Assembly (NCBI GenBank): GCA_001899175.1
Contig: MKVH01000024.1
Coordinates: 806,001-870,000, forward strand
Origin: Candidatus Kapaibacterium thiocyanatum
Lineage (GTDB): Bacteria; Bacteroidota; Ignavibacteria; Kapaibacteriales; Kapaibacteriaceae
DNA: 64,000 bases
Direction of reading: 5' to 3'
Shown here one piece after another: positions 26,056 through 35,627 of this stretch. Each line of letters starts with the position of its first letter. Within the stretch, counting starts at the first letter, position 1. The translations under genes and the position numbers were made by a program. Under the pieces are notes generated by a model. It had not been told where the DNA came from and did no database searches. It was given only the letters and a program-made list of their open reading frames with translations.

Positions 26056-27576
26056 ATGTCATCACATTATCGTCGAGCCGCGTCGCTCGTCATGCCCCGG
26101 GCCGACGCCAAGTTCTGGTCCGATTCCTCCTACCGCAATCGCCTGTACGATCTGGTCGATCGGGGAGTGGGCGGCATCGCTGTCTTTCTCGGCGACGTCG
26201 AGACGACGGCCACGATGATAGCCGACCTCCAGAAACGGGCGAAGGGATCGCTGCTGATCGCCGCCGATTACGAATACGGACTGCCGATGCGTCTGGAGGG
26301 CGGCATCGCCTTCCCCCGGGCCATGGCACTGGGACATACCCTGCCGGGTATTACGGAACACGTGGCGGCCTGCATCGCCCAGGAAGCGCGCGCAATCGGC
26401 GTGCACTGGAATTTCGCCCCCGTCTGCGACGTCAACAGCAATCCGTCGAATCCGATCATCAACACGCGGAGCTTCGGTGAGGACCCCGCGACCGTGGCGG
26501 CCCATGCCGTGGCGTACGTGCGGGGAACGCAGCGTCATGCCGTGCTGGCCTGTGGCAAGCATGTACCGGGGCACGGCGATACGGATGTCGACAGTCATGT
26601 GTCGTTACCCACGATCACAGCCACGGCCGACGTCGCGGCGACCAGAGAATTCGCACCCTTCCGTGCCGTCGTCGATGCAGGTGTCGAAACGCTCATGATC
26701 GGTCATATGCTGGTGCCCTTCCTCGATCCGGCCCTGCCCGCCTCGTTGTCCCATGCCGTCGTTACGGATCTCGTCCGCAAGGAATGGGGATTCGATGGCC
26801 TCGTCACGACGGACGCTCTGGACATGAAGGCGATCGCATCCACGTGGACGTCGGCAGAGGCCGCCGTCATGTCCGTGCTTGCCGGGAACGACGTCGTTCT
26901 GTTGCCCGAGGATCCTGTCGAAGCCATCAGGGCCCTGGTCTCCGCCCTCGAGAACGGTACCGTTTCCGAAGAACGGCTCGCCGAATCGGAACGCCGCTGG
27001 CAACGTGCCCGGGAGTTCACCGGTATCGGAGAGGCACCGTCGGCCCCGATCGTGATAGACCAGAGCAGTCATGCCGTGATCGCACTCCAGGCGGCCCAGG
27101 GAGCCATGCGCATCTCCGGCGACGTGGACCTCCTTCCCATCACCCGGCACAACCAGTATGCGGCCTTCGCCGTCATCGATGAAGCCGACGCCGATGCCGC
27201 GACGACGTGGTTCCACTACCTGGCCAAGGCCACGGAAGGGAACTCGGATTTCGGATATCTGGACGACAGCATCGACGATGCCGATCTGGATGTGTTGCGG
27301 AATGGTATCGCCGATGCGGACGTGGTGGTCTTCGCCTTCTTCGGCAAGGCCGTCGCATATCGTGGGCATATGTCGGACATGGATCGTCTTCCCGCCATCA
27401 TGCGCAGGCTGGCGGGGGACAAGCCCATCGTCATCGTCGTCTGCGGAAGCCCGTACGGTATGGAGAACCTTCCGCACAGTCTAATCCTCCACATGTATTC
27501 CGATACCGTGCCGTCGCTCGCCGCGAGTGTTCTACGGCTGACCGGTCGGGAAACGCCGCCCGGTATGCAGTCCTGA
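26056..27576 (+). CDS. Glycoside hydrolase family 3 protein (beta-N-acetylhexosaminidase-like)
   Basis: A 506-residue GH3 enzyme. The TIM-barrel half contains GLLIAADYEYG-like sequence (LLIAADYEYGLPMRLEGG), the NagZ-type loop KHVPGHGDTDVDSHVSLP with the Asp/His general acid pair, and the catalytic nucleophile Asp in VTTDALDMKAIA. Residues about 340-506 form the second alpha/beta domain, which NagZ of proteobacteria lacks, as in two-domain Bacteroidota enzymes. The likely substrate is beta-linked GlcNAc from peptidoglycan. There is no signal peptide, so it is probably cytosolic. The start is close to a TAATTTAG box three bases upstream. Confidence 0.87.
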   Translation: MSSHYRRAASLVMPRADAKFWSDSSYRNRLYDLVDRGVGGIAVFLGDVETTATMIADLQKRAKGSLLIAADYEYGLPMRLEGGIAFPRAMALGHTLPGITEHVAACIAQEARAIGVHWNFAPVCDVNSNPSNPIINTRSFGEDPATVAAHAVAYVRGTQRHAVLACGKHVPGHGDTDVDSHVSLPTITATADVAATREFAPFRAVVDAGVETLMIGHMLVPFLDPALPASLSHAVVTDLVRKEWGFDGLVTTDALDMKAIASTWTSAEAAVMSVLAGNDVVLLPEDPVEAIRALVSALENGTVSEERLAESERRWQRAREFTGIGEAPSAPIVIDQSSHAVIALQAAQGAMRISGDVDLLPITRHNQYAAFAVIDEADADAATTWFHYLAKATEGNSDFGYLDDSIDDADLDVLRNGIADADVVVFAFFGKAVAYRGHMSDMDRLPAIMRRLAGDKPIVIVVCGSPYGMENLPHSLILHMYSDTVPSLAASVLRLTGRETPPGMQS

Positions 27577-27690
27577 TTTTTCCTATTTTGTCCACGAAAA
27601 TATGATCGCACACGTCAGCAATGCCGTCCAGGGCTCATCAATGCTTGTGTTGCGTTGGACGTGAATTATGAATCGCTGGGCGAAAATCCT

Positions 27691-28704
27691 GTGACAAGAC
27701 TCCTCGTCAGCGGCGGCGCTGGCTTCATCGGAAGCAATTTCGTCCGCTTGCTGCTGCAACGTTCCGATGCCGACGTCGTCGTTCTCGACGCGCTGACCTA
27801 TGCCGGGAACCTGCACAATCTCGATGGATGCATCGACGGGAACCGGTGCTCGTTCGTGAAAGGGTCCATCAACGATACGGTCGTCGTCGACGATATCCTG
27901 TCGGCACGACCGTTCGACGGAATCGTCAATATCGCAGCGGAAACTCACGTCGACAGATCGATCGCCTCGGCGGCGCCCTTCATCGAAACGAACGTCACAG
28001 GTACACTCGTCCTGCTCGAAGCCGCACGCCGCCACAAGGTCGGCCGCTTCCTCCAGGTTTCCACGGACGAAGTATACGGCTCGCTGGGAGCCGACGGCGT
28101 CTTCACCGAAGCGAGCCCGCTCGATCCTTCCTCTCCCTATTCCGCGTCCAAGGCTTCGGCGGACTGTCTCGTCAACGCCTTCGTCCGCACCTACGGTATG
28201 GATGCGGTGATCACGCGGTGCTCCAACAATTATGGCCCCTATCAGTTTCCCGAGAAATTCATCCCGTTGATGATCCTCAACGCACGAGAGGATCGTCCGC
28301 TACCTATCTACGGCGACGGACGGCAGGTGCGGGACTGGTTGCACGTGGATGATCATTGCCGTGGAATCATGGCTGCCTTCGAACACGGTCGGGCAGGGGA
28401 GGTCTACAACATCGGTGGATTCGGGGAGCGGGAGAACATCGACGTCGCCCGCACCATTCTCGACGTCCTCGGCAAGCCCCATTCCCTCATGACGCACGTG
28501 GCGGACAGGCCCGGGCACGACAGGCGCTATGCCATCGACCCGGCGAAGATCTCGTCCGAACTCGGCTGGAAGCCATCCGTGGACTTCGCCGAGGGCCTCG
28601 CCTCGACCATCCGCTGGTATGTCGAGAACGACGCGTGGTGCGCCTCGGTGCGGAGTGGTGAATACAGAGAGTATTATCAACGACAGTACGGAACAACGCT
28701 ATGA
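27691..28704 (+). CDS. rfbB: dTDP-glucose 4,6-dehydratase
   Basis: A 337-residue extended short-chain dehydrogenase (SDR) converting dTDP-glucose to the 4-keto-6-deoxy sugar. Visible: the NAD-binding SGGAGFIGSNFV, the active-site STDEVYGSLG and SPYSASKASAD (YxxxK), and NNYGPYQFPEKFIPLM. The start is taken as GTG at 27691 (VTRLLVSGGAG), the point where homology would begin; a TTG 12 codons earlier also keeps the frame. It is the first gene of the polysaccharide locus. The other dTDP-rhamnose genes are not in the window. A four-base ATGA overlap joins it to the next gene. Confidence 0.93.
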   Translation: MTRLLVSGGAGFIGSNFVRLLLQRSDADVVVLDALTYAGNLHNLDGCIDGNRCSFVKGSINDTVVVDDILSARPFDGIVNIAAETHVDRSIASAAPFIETNVTGTLVLLEAARRHKVGRFLQVSTDEVYGSLGADGVFTEASPLDPSSPYSASKASADCLVNAFVRTYGMDAVITRCSNNYGPYQFPEKFIPLMILNAREDRPLPIYGDGRQVRDWLHVDDHCRGIMAAFEHGRAGEVYNIGGFGERENIDVARTILDVLGKPHSLMTHVADRPGHDRRYAIDPAKISSELGWKPSVDFAEGLASTIRWYVENDAWCASVRSGEYREYYQRQYGTTL

Positions 28705-30098
28705 GCAGTGAGGCTCCCGCAAATGCGACGCTGCGTCGCCGTGGACGACCACGCAAGAACGTCACGCGTCACGAACAGCGATTGATGAAGTCCGTCCTCG
28801 ACGGCGAGATCACTGTCGGCGTCATCGGCCTCGGATACGTTGGACTGCCGCTGGCACTCGAATTCGCGTCCAGCGGAATACGGGTCATCGGCATCGACGT
28901 GAGTGCCGACAAGGTGAAGAAGCTCAATGCAGGCAGGAACTACATCCAGGACCTGGATGACGACGCCATCCACAGTGTGGTCAAGAAGCAGAAGAAGCTG
29001 ACGGCTACGACGTCCTTCGAGCAGGTGCGCGACTGCGACGTCATCTACATCTGCGTGCCGACGCCGTTCACGCCGAACAAGGATCCCGACATCTCCCATA
29101 TCGTGAGCGCCACGCAGGAAGTGGCGCGCAACATGCGCCCGGGTCAGCTCATCATCCTCAAGAGCACGACCTTTCCCGGTACGACGGAGAAATACGTCAA
29201 GCCCATACTCGACGCGACGAAGATGATTTGCGGCAAGGACTACTTCCTGGCCTTCTCGCCCGAACGGATCGATCCCGGTAACAAGGTCTGGGATACCAAG
29301 AACACTCCGGTCGTCGTAGGTGGTGTGACCCACGCCTGCACCGATCTCGCCATCGCCGTCAACAAGCGCATCATCTCGCAGGTCGTTCCCGTAAGCTCGC
29401 CGTCGGTGGCCGAAATGGAAAAACTGCTGGAGAACATCTTCCGCAGCGTCAATATCGCCCTCGTCAACGAGCTGGCCCAGTTGTGCGACCGTATCGGTGT
29501 GAACATCTGGGAGGTCGTGGAAGCGGCCTCGACGAAGCCCTTCGGCTTCATGCCGTTCTTCCCGGGGCCGGGTATCGGCGGGCACTGCATCCTCATCGAT
29601 CCTTACTATCTGTCGTGGATGGCCCGTGAATACGACTTCGTGACGAACTTCATCACCCTCGCTGCGGAGGTGAACGAGTCGATGCCGTTCTACGTTCGCG
29701 GCATGATCGAACGCGAGCTCGCCAAGCAAAAGGTATCGATGTATCAGGCCAAGGTTCTGCTGCTCGGCATGGCCTTCAAGCGGGATGTGGACGATCTGCG
29801 ACACTCGCCGGCTCTCAAGGTCGCCGAACTGCTGATCGAGGATGGAATTACGAACATCAGCTACTTCGATCCCTATATTCCGTCCGTCGATGTGAAGGGC
29901 CAGACCCTGACGTCGCGCAAGACGCTGACGGAGAAGTTCGTCCAGCGTCACGACGTCGTCGTCATCACCACCGATCACAGTTCGTTCGACATCGAGATGA
30001 TCGTCCGCAACGCGAAGGTCGTCATCGATACACGTAACTCCACGAAGATCATCAAGGGATCACGCAAGAACATCGTCCTTCTCGGAGACGGTAAGTGA
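28701..30098 (+). CDS. UDP-N-acetylglucosamine/mannosamine 6-dehydrogenase family protein with AT-hook-like N-terminus
   Basis: A 465-residue nucleotide-sugar dehydrogenase (WbpA/WecC/UDP-glucose dehydrogenase superfamily). Its Rossmann core starts near residue 37 (ITVGVIGLGYVGLPLALEFA). The substrate loop VPTPFTPNKDPDISHI is typical of the WbpA branch, and the catalytic Cys is in PGIGGHCILIDPYYLSW. It oxidises C6 of a UDP-HexNAc to a uronic acid with NAD+. The first 36 residues are an extra basic segment holding RRRGRPRKN, identical in form to an AT-hook core (GRP flanked by Arg/Lys). It overlaps both neighbours by four bases. Confidence 0.92.
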   Translation: MSSEAPANATLRRRGRPRKNVTRHEQRLMKSVLDGEITVGVIGLGYVGLPLALEFASSGIRVIGIDVSADKVKKLNAGRNYIQDLDDDAIHSVVKKQKKLTATTSFEQVRDCDVIYICVPTPFTPNKDPDISHIVSATQEVARNMRPGQLIILKSTTFPGTTEKYVKPILDATKMICGKDYFLAFSPERIDPGNKVWDTKNTPVVVGGVTHACTDLAIAVNKRIISQVVPVSSPSVAEMEKLLENIFRSVNIALVNELAQLCDRIGVNIWEVVEAASTKPFGFMPFFPGPGIGGHCILIDPYYLSWMAREYDFVTNFITLAAEVNESMPFYVRGMIERELAKQKVSMYQAKVLLLGMAFKRDVDDLRHSPALKVAELLIEDGITNISYFDPYIPSVDVKGQTLTSRKTLTEKFVQRHDVVVITTDHSSFDIEMIVRNAKVVIDTRNSTKIIKGSRKNIVLLGDGK

Positions 30099-31189
30099 AG
30101 CGCGTCCTCTCCGTCGTGGGTGCACGACCCAATTTCATGAAGGTCGCTCCCATCCACAGGGCCTTCCAGGCTTACACCGATACCGTCGAACATCATATCG
30201 TCCATACAGGTCAGCACTACGATGCGGCGATGTCCGATGCATTCTTCAATGATCTCGACATGCCGCAGCCGACGTGGTTCCTGGGAGTGGGGAGCGGTTC
30301 CCACGCAGAGCAGACGGCGCGGGTCATGACCGGCTTCGAGTCGATATGCATCGACGAACGTCCGGACTACGTCATCGTCGTCGGTGACGTGAACAGTACG
30401 ATCGCCTGCGCCCTCACGGCCGTGAAGTGCGGTATCCGTGTTGCCCATGTCGAGGCGGGTCTGCGTTCCTTCGATCGTTCGATGCCGGAAGAGATCAACC
30501 GCCTGGCCACGGATGCCATCGCCGACGATCTGTTCGTGACGGAAGAGAGCGGACGGAAGCATCTGCTGCACGAGGGGGTCGCGGGCGACCGTATCCACTT
30601 CGTGGGCAATACCATGATCGATTCCCTGCACTACGCCCTTCCCGGGGCAAGGGCCTCGGCCATCCATGCACGCATCGGCGTTACACCGGGATCGTATGCG
30701 CTCATCACCCTGCATCGTCCGAGCAATGTCGACGATCCCGCCCAGCTCCGCATGTTACTCGACGTACTGGACACCGTGGCGCGTGACGTCGCGGTCGTCT
30801 TTCCCGTTCATCCCCGCACACGGAAGAACATCGTGCAATGGGGACTGGACAAGGGATTGCATGAGAACGTGAAGTTCATCGATCCGGCGGGTTACGTGGA
30901 CTTCCTCGCCCTCATGATGCAGTGCCGGTTCGTATTGACGGACTCGGGTGGCATCCAGGAAGAGACCACCGCACTCGGCATTCCGTGTATCACCGCACGG
31001 ACGACGACGGAGCGCCCCGTCACCGTCGATGTGGGAACGAACATCCTGGTCAATCCCGACCGCATCTCCATCGAAGGAGTCGTCGCCCGCATCCTTGCCG
31101 GCGATGTTCGCAAGGGGCGTGTTCCCGAACTATGGGATGGTCGTGCGGCTGATCGTATCGCCGCCATCATCACCACCCAATGTTTGTAA
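30095..31189 (+). CDS. wecB: UDP-N-acetylglucosamine 2-epimerase (non-hydrolysing)
   Basis: A 364-residue GT-B-fold epimerase that interconverts UDP-GlcNAc and UDP-ManNAc. It begins VKRVLSVVGARPNFMKVAPI with a GTG start at 30095 overlapping the TGA of the dehydrogenase (GTGA). Family motifs: VHTGQHYDAAMSD, VGDVNSTIA, HVEAGLRSFDRSMPEEINR, LTDSGGIQEET. With the upstream dehydrogenase it could make UDP-ManNAc uronic acid for the polysaccharide. Its TAA forms part of a promoter-like TAACTTTG box. Confidence 0.94.
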   Translation: MKRVLSVVGARPNFMKVAPIHRAFQAYTDTVEHHIVHTGQHYDAAMSDAFFNDLDMPQPTWFLGVGSGSHAEQTARVMTGFESICIDERPDYVIVVGDVNSTIACALTAVKCGIRVAHVEAGLRSFDRSMPEEINRLATDAIADDLFVTEESGRKHLLHEGVAGDRIHFVGNTMIDSLHYALPGARASAIHARIGVTPGSYALITLHRPSNVDDPAQLRMLLDVLDTVARDVAVVFPVHPRTRKNIVQWGLDKGLHENVKFIDPAGYVDFLALMMQCRFVLTDSGGIQEETTALGIPCITARTTTERPVTVDVGTNILVNPDRISIEGVVARILAGDVRKGRVPELWDGRAADRIAAIITTQCL

Positions 31190-31194
31190 CTTTG
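31187..31194 (+). promoter_or_regulatory. Bacteroidota-type -7 element before the polysaccharide export gene
   Basis: TAACTTTG matches TAnnTTTG exactly and overlaps the wecB stop codon. It lies about 42 bases before the ATG at 31236 and may give the export and glycosyltransferase genes a second, internal promoter. No clear -33 element is seen. Confidence 0.45.
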
Positions 31195-31235
31195 CCCCGT
31201 CCAGAACTCCGCTTGTGTCCATTTCCGGGAATCGG

Positions 31236-32978
31236 ATGACTTCTACGATCCGCGGCGTCGTGTCCGCGTTGTGGCTGTGCCTTGCCATTGCTTGTTGTAT
31301 CACCCCCCTGCGGGCTCAGGGTGGGGGATCGTTCGATCTCGAAAAACTGATGCCGAACGCCCGCGCCGGTTCGACGCTCAACAACCTCCTGACGTCCGAA
31401 CAGGTGCCGACCGACAACGTCGTGGATGCCGCCGTCTATTTCGTCGGGCCCGGCGATCTGATCGCCTACCAGACCACGGCCCTGGATTTCACGGAAAAGC
31501 TCACGGTCGTTACACCCGAGAACACGCTGCTGCTCGAACGCTATGGCCTGATCAACGTCGACGGCATGACGCTCAAGCAGGTGCGCGATACCATCACCTC
31601 CATCGTCCAGGCCCGCTCGCGGGGTACGGTGGAATGCTTCGTCGCGTTGCGTCGCCCTCGTCTTGTCTACGTCACCCTCAAGGGTAACGTACCGTATCCG
31701 GGCACCTACACCGTACCCGCATCGATGCGGGTATCGACACTGCTTGCAGTGGCCCGTCAACCATGGTTGCTGCGCCGCGATGCGGCGGTCGGTGAACAGG
31801 TCCGCGCAGCGGGCAGCATGACGGAGACTTCGAAGGTACAGGAACTCACGCGCAATACGGGATCGGGCATCTCGCCCTATGCCGCACGCAACATCGTCGT
31901 CCGCCACCGCAAGGGATCGTCCAGCGTCGACCTCCTGAAGGCCAAGCTTACGGGCTTCGCCATGCTGGATCCTCACGTACGCGAAGGCGACGAGATCGTG
32001 GTGCCCTATGAGGACAAGCTCGTCGCGGCCGTCGCCATTTCCGGTGCCGTAGCCAATCCCGTGACGATTTCCTACAAGCCGGGAGACAAGGTTTCGCTTC
32101 TCCTCGATGCTGCCGGAGGCCCGACACCCGATGCCGATCTCGCGCGGGTGATGCTCGTGCAGAGTGGGGGCGATGGAAAGATCTCGTTGCAGGTCGACAG
32201 CATGCTGCATCTCACGGGCGAGGATGTCGATCTTCAGCCTGGGAGTACGATCATCGTGGAACGACTCGCAGTGACCGGAGCCGCTCCGCGACAGGGCGTC
32301 GTCGAGATCTACGGCGAAGTACGGCAACCCGGTGCCACCATCATCGTTCCGGGTGAGACGCGTCTTGCCGACGTTCTCAAGGATGCCGGTGGTATCACCG
32401 AGCATGCCGCTCTCGCCCTGGCCTACGTCGTACGCCAGGATCCGCTGCCCAACAATGCGAAGGAATTGTACGACAACGCCACCCGGCGCCTGCAGTACAG
32501 CGACCTGACGCTCGAGGATACGCTGCGGTTCAGGATCGATCAGAACTACCGGCTGCCCTACGTTTCATGCGACTTCGTGAAGGCGTTCGCTAATCCCTCT
32601 TCCAGTGACAATATCATCCTCGAGAACGGCGATATCATCGTCGTACCGAAAACTCCGGAACGCGTCTACGTCTACGGCCAGGTCCACCAGCCCGGCTACG
32701 TCTCCTTCGTACCGAAACAGTCGCTGTCGTGGTACGTCGACAGGGCAGGAGGCTTCGCCAAGGGAGCGAAGCCCGGCCGTGCGAGGATCATCAAGGGGAA
32801 GACGCGCGTCTGGGTCGAAAGCAATGACGACATCTACGTGGAGCCCGGAGACGAAGTCTACGTCCCGCGTTCTCCCGACGTTCCGGCCGGTACGGAAATC
32901 CAGACCTATGCCGTGATCGCCGGTATCGTGTCGTCCATTACGGCACTCGTCGGTCTGTTCTATACCATCCTTCGGTAA
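31236..32978 (+). CDS. Polysaccharide export protein with multiple SLBB domains
   Basis: A 580-residue exported protein. A signal peptide (LWLCLAIACCITPLRAQ) precedes a poly-export-like domain (about 60-130: AVYFVGPGDLIAYQTT) and a series of SLBB beta-grasp domains, each with the (V/G)xVxxPGxY pattern: LKGNVPYPGTYTV, ISGAVANPVTI, IYGEVRQPGATIIV, VYGQVHQPGYVSFV. The last 25 residues (YAVIAGIVSSITALVGLFYT) form a membrane helix. It resembles the Wza-like family and probably builds a periplasmic or outer-membrane conduit for the polysaccharide. The start is ATG at 31236, supported by the signal peptide. Confidence 0.87.
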   Translation: MTSTIRGVVSALWLCLAIACCITPLRAQGGGSFDLEKLMPNARAGSTLNNLLTSEQVPTDNVVDAAVYFVGPGDLIAYQTTALDFTEKLTVVTPENTLLLERYGLINVDGMTLKQVRDTITSIVQARSRGTVECFVALRRPRLVYVTLKGNVPYPGTYTVPASMRVSTLLAVARQPWLLRRDAAVGEQVRAAGSMTETSKVQELTRNTGSGISPYAARNIVVRHRKGSSSVDLLKAKLTGFAMLDPHVREGDEIVVPYEDKLVAAVAISGAVANPVTISYKPGDKVSLLLDAAGGPTPDADLARVMLVQSGGDGKISLQVDSMLHLTGEDVDLQPGSTIIVERLAVTGAAPRQGVVEIYGEVRQPGATIIVPGETRLADVLKDAGGITEHAALALAYVVRQDPLPNNAKELYDNATRRLQYSDLTLEDTLRFRIDQNYRLPYVSCDFVKAFANPSSSDNIILENGDIIVVPKTPERVYVYGQVHQPGYVSFVPKQSLSWYVDRAGGFAKGAKPGRARIIKGKTRVWVESNDDIYVEPGDEVYVPRSPDVPAGTEIQTYAVIAGIVSSITALVGLFYTILR

Positions 32979-32986
32979 ACGGCAGA

Positions 32987-34174
32987 ATGTCCGATTCCGA
33001 TATAGCATTGGTGCTCGCCGTCGTATCGGTGGTCGGTATCCTGTACCCGCACCTGCTGTATCCACTGCTGCTGCTGGTCGTCCATCGTTTCCGGCGCGAC
33101 CCCGTACGACACGTCAAGGCGCTGCATCCGGCGCTCACTGTCGTCGTCGCCGCTTATAACGAAGCGGACTACATCGTCGACTGCCTCGACAGCATCGTCG
33201 GCAACGGCTATTCTGCGTCGAAGATCTCCATCATCGTAGGTGACGATGGTTCGGAGGACGATACGGCCGGGATCGTGCTCGACTGGGCAGGGCGTCACGC
33301 CGGTGTGGATATCGTTCTGCACCGCTGCGAACGCAGTGGAAAGAATGGAGTGCTTCGCCGGATCATCCCTCTCGTTCGAACCGATATCACGGTATTTACC
33401 GACGCCGACACCAGGCTGCAGGCCGGAGCTCTCGAAGAACTGATGGCCCCGTTCGCCGACGACCGGACCGGCGCCGTTCTCGGCAAGAACGATCGTGGCG
33501 GCAAGGCCTTCGCAGGAGACAGTGCATCGGAAGGGGAGGCGATGTATCGGTCGATGGAGGACAAGGTGAATGTCCTCGAATCGGAAGTGGCAAGCACGAT
33601 GGCATCGAACGGCGCTCTCTATGCCGTACGCACGGCTCTGTTGCGGCCGCTGCCCGACTCCCGTGTGGCGGACGACTGGATGAACGTTCTCTTCGCCATT
33701 CTCGCGGGCCGACGTGCGGTATTCACACCGCATGCGCGTGCCGTCGAATACCGCCCGAACGACATGGCCATGGAAATGCGCCGTACCGTGCGTACGGTGG
33801 CCAGCGGCTTCGCCTGTGTGGGACATGCGAAGCGACTGCTGTCGCCGACGTCGGGTATCGTCGCATGGCTGCTGTGGTCCCACCGGATCCTCCGCTGGCT
33901 CAGTCCCGTCTTCCTCGTCATGCTGTTCGTCGCGACGATTCTCGCTGTCGACAACGTCCTTCTGTTCGGACTGCTCTTCTACGGACAATTCGTGCTGTAT
34001 GCATTGGCGCTGCTTGGCCATGCAGCAGAACGGTTCGGCTCCCGCATTCCCGTGATCGGAGCCATCCAGTTCTTCGTCGCCATGAACATGTGCTTCCTGG
34101 CCGGGATGTATCGCAGTTGCACGGGCCGTCGCCTCGATGCATGGAAGCCCGCAACGGAGCGGACCGATGGCTGA
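32987..34174 (+). CDS. Membrane-bound family 2 glycosyltransferase
   Basis: A 395-residue GT2 enzyme. It has one hydrophobic helix at the N-terminus, the GT-A domain (about 48-280: LTVVVAAYNEADYIVDCLDS, IIVGDDGSEDDT, the DxD-type FTDADTRL, and a late D.W acceptor motif in RVADDWMNVLFAIL), and three or four C-terminal membrane helices (about 290-380). It adds a sugar to the growing lipid-linked chain at the cytosolic face of the inner membrane. It begins eight bases after the export gene stop and overlaps the flippase gene by eight bases. Confidence 0.9.
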   Translation: MSDSDIALVLAVVSVVGILYPHLLYPLLLLVVHRFRRDPVRHVKALHPALTVVVAAYNEADYIVDCLDSIVGNGYSASKISIIVGDDGSEDDTAGIVLDWAGRHAGVDIVLHRCERSGKNGVLRRIIPLVRTDITVFTDADTRLQAGALEELMAPFADDRTGAVLGKNDRGGKAFAGDSASEGEAMYRSMEDKVNVLESEVASTMASNGALYAVRTALLRPLPDSRVADDWMNVLFAILAGRRAVFTPHARAVEYRPNDMAMEMRRTVRTVASGFACVGHAKRLLSPTSGIVAWLLWSHRILRWLSPVFLVMLFVATILAVDNVLLFGLLFYGQFVLYALALLGHAAERFGSRIPVIGAIQFFVAMNMCFLAGMYRSCTGRRLDAWKPATERTDG

Positions 34175-35624
34175 GCGCTCCGAGTCACTGGGCCGGAGGG
34201 TATTCAGCGGCGGCATCACCATGCTGTTCACGCAGGGCATGACCATCGTGCTCTACTTCCTCGCGCAACGGGTGATCCTGTCGACGCTGACGAAGGAAGA
34301 AAACGGCGAACTCTTCGCCGTACGACGCGTGGCCGATCTCATTCTCATCCTGCTCGTCGACTTCGGTCTGAACGGCGTGTCGATGCGACGCGTCATCCAG
34401 CAACCGGAACATGCGCGTGAGATACTATCGTCGACGCTGGCATTCAAGCTGATGATGTGGGTGGTGGCGACGCTCCTGTGCTTCGGCTATGCGCAGTTCG
34501 CCCATCTGTCCATCGTCGACGTCGTCCTGTGGTGTCTGTTCCTGCTCCTCACCTCGAGGTCGGGAATGCTGCGCTACACGATGGAACTGCCGTACCGTGC
34601 GCATGTGCGCTTCGGCTTCGTCAACGGGTTGGCCATTCTCGACGCCGTCATCTTCGTCGGTCTCGTCATGTTGTGGAAGGATGCGCTCACTCCGTCGACC
34701 GTGATCGTGGCCTATATGTGTTCGACGCTACCGGGCTTCTTCACGCTGCTCGTCATGGACAAGGGGAGGAACTTCCGCCCCCGCTGGGTGTCGACGGCGA
34801 CGATGAAGTCACTCGTCGTCGATGCATTGCCCGTGCTTGTCCTCGTCATCCTCACCAATATCCACGACAAGATCGACGGTATGATGCTGGAGCGGTTCAG
34901 CACCCCTCGCGAGATGGGGATCTTCAGTGCGGCCTATCAGACTCTCGTCCCGCTCACGGGAACGATTCCGATGGCCATCACGATGTCGCTCGTCCCGGCC
35001 GTCGCCCATCTCGCGAAGGAGAACTGGGAGGAATGCCGGCGCTTCGCCCTGACCGGTCTCCGTATCATCGTTCTTGCCGGAATCGCGGTGTCCACGGTGA
35101 CGTCGGCAGCGGCTCCCTTCATCATCGACGTCGTGAGCAAGGGAAGGTATTCCGACAATCTGATACACTTCGTTACGTTCCTGTGGATGCCGTTACCGAT
35201 CTTCATCCTCGTCTTCGTACAGGAGTTGATGGTCGCCATGGGGCATCAGCGGAGGGCGTTGCCGATCGCCATCTCCCTTGCCGTCACTACCGTCGCTACC
35301 GGACTCGTCCTCATACCGGAGTGGAATGCCTATGGAGCCGTGCTCTCGAAGCTCGCGGCCGTCGGAGTTTCTTCCATCGTGTCATATGTCCTCCTCCATC
35401 GTGTCCTCGGAGAGTCGCTAACTTTGTCCGCCCCGTTCAGGATCGTCATCGTCACGGCCGTCTGTTGTGCCGTCGCCGTCATGGCGCCGGAGCATCTCGG
35501 TATCGCACTGGGGACGTTGCTATCGGCAGTCGTCTTCGTCGTCATGGCCGTCGTGACGGGGCTCATCACACGTGCAGACGTCGGAATGGTCCGGCGTTTG
35601 CTGCAATCACGAGCTTCAGCGTAA
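34167..35624 (+). CDS. Oligosaccharide flippase (Wzx/MATE-like)
   Basis: A 485-residue polytopic protein with about 12-14 hydrophobic helices and the start GRRVFSGGITMLFTQGMTIV typical of polysaccharide flippases of the MOP superfamily. It would move undecaprenyl-linked repeat units across the inner membrane. The chosen ATG (34167, MAERSESLGRR) overlaps the GT2 gene by eight bases; the open frame extends ten codons upstream into that gene. A TAACTTTG sequence inside it (about 35417) is probably incidental. Confidence 0.9.
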   Translation: MAERSESLGRRVFSGGITMLFTQGMTIVLYFLAQRVILSTLTKEENGELFAVRRVADLILILLVDFGLNGVSMRRVIQQPEHAREILSSTLAFKLMMWVVATLLCFGYAQFAHLSIVDVVLWCLFLLLTSRSGMLRYTMELPYRAHVRFGFVNGLAILDAVIFVGLVMLWKDALTPSTVIVAYMCSTLPGFFTLLVMDKGRNFRPRWVSTATMKSLVVDALPVLVLVILTNIHDKIDGMMLERFSTPREMGIFSAAYQTLVPLTGTIPMAITMSLVPAVAHLAKENWEECRRFALTGLRIIVLAGIAVSTVTSAAAPFIIDVVSKGRYSDNLIHFVTFLWMPLPIFILVFVQELMVAMGHQRRALPIAISLAVTTVATGLVLIPEWNAYGAVLSKLAAVGVSSIVSYVLLHRVLGESLTLSAPFRIVIVTAVCCAVAVMAPEHLGIALGTLLSAVVFVVMAVVTGLITRADVGMVRRLLQSRASA

Positions 35625-35627
35625 CGC

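Noticed and set aside
35417-35426. TAACTTTG inside the flippase gene as a promoter
   Set aside because: It lies about 200 bases before the next gene, inside coding sequence, without a supporting -33 element; a chance match is likely.
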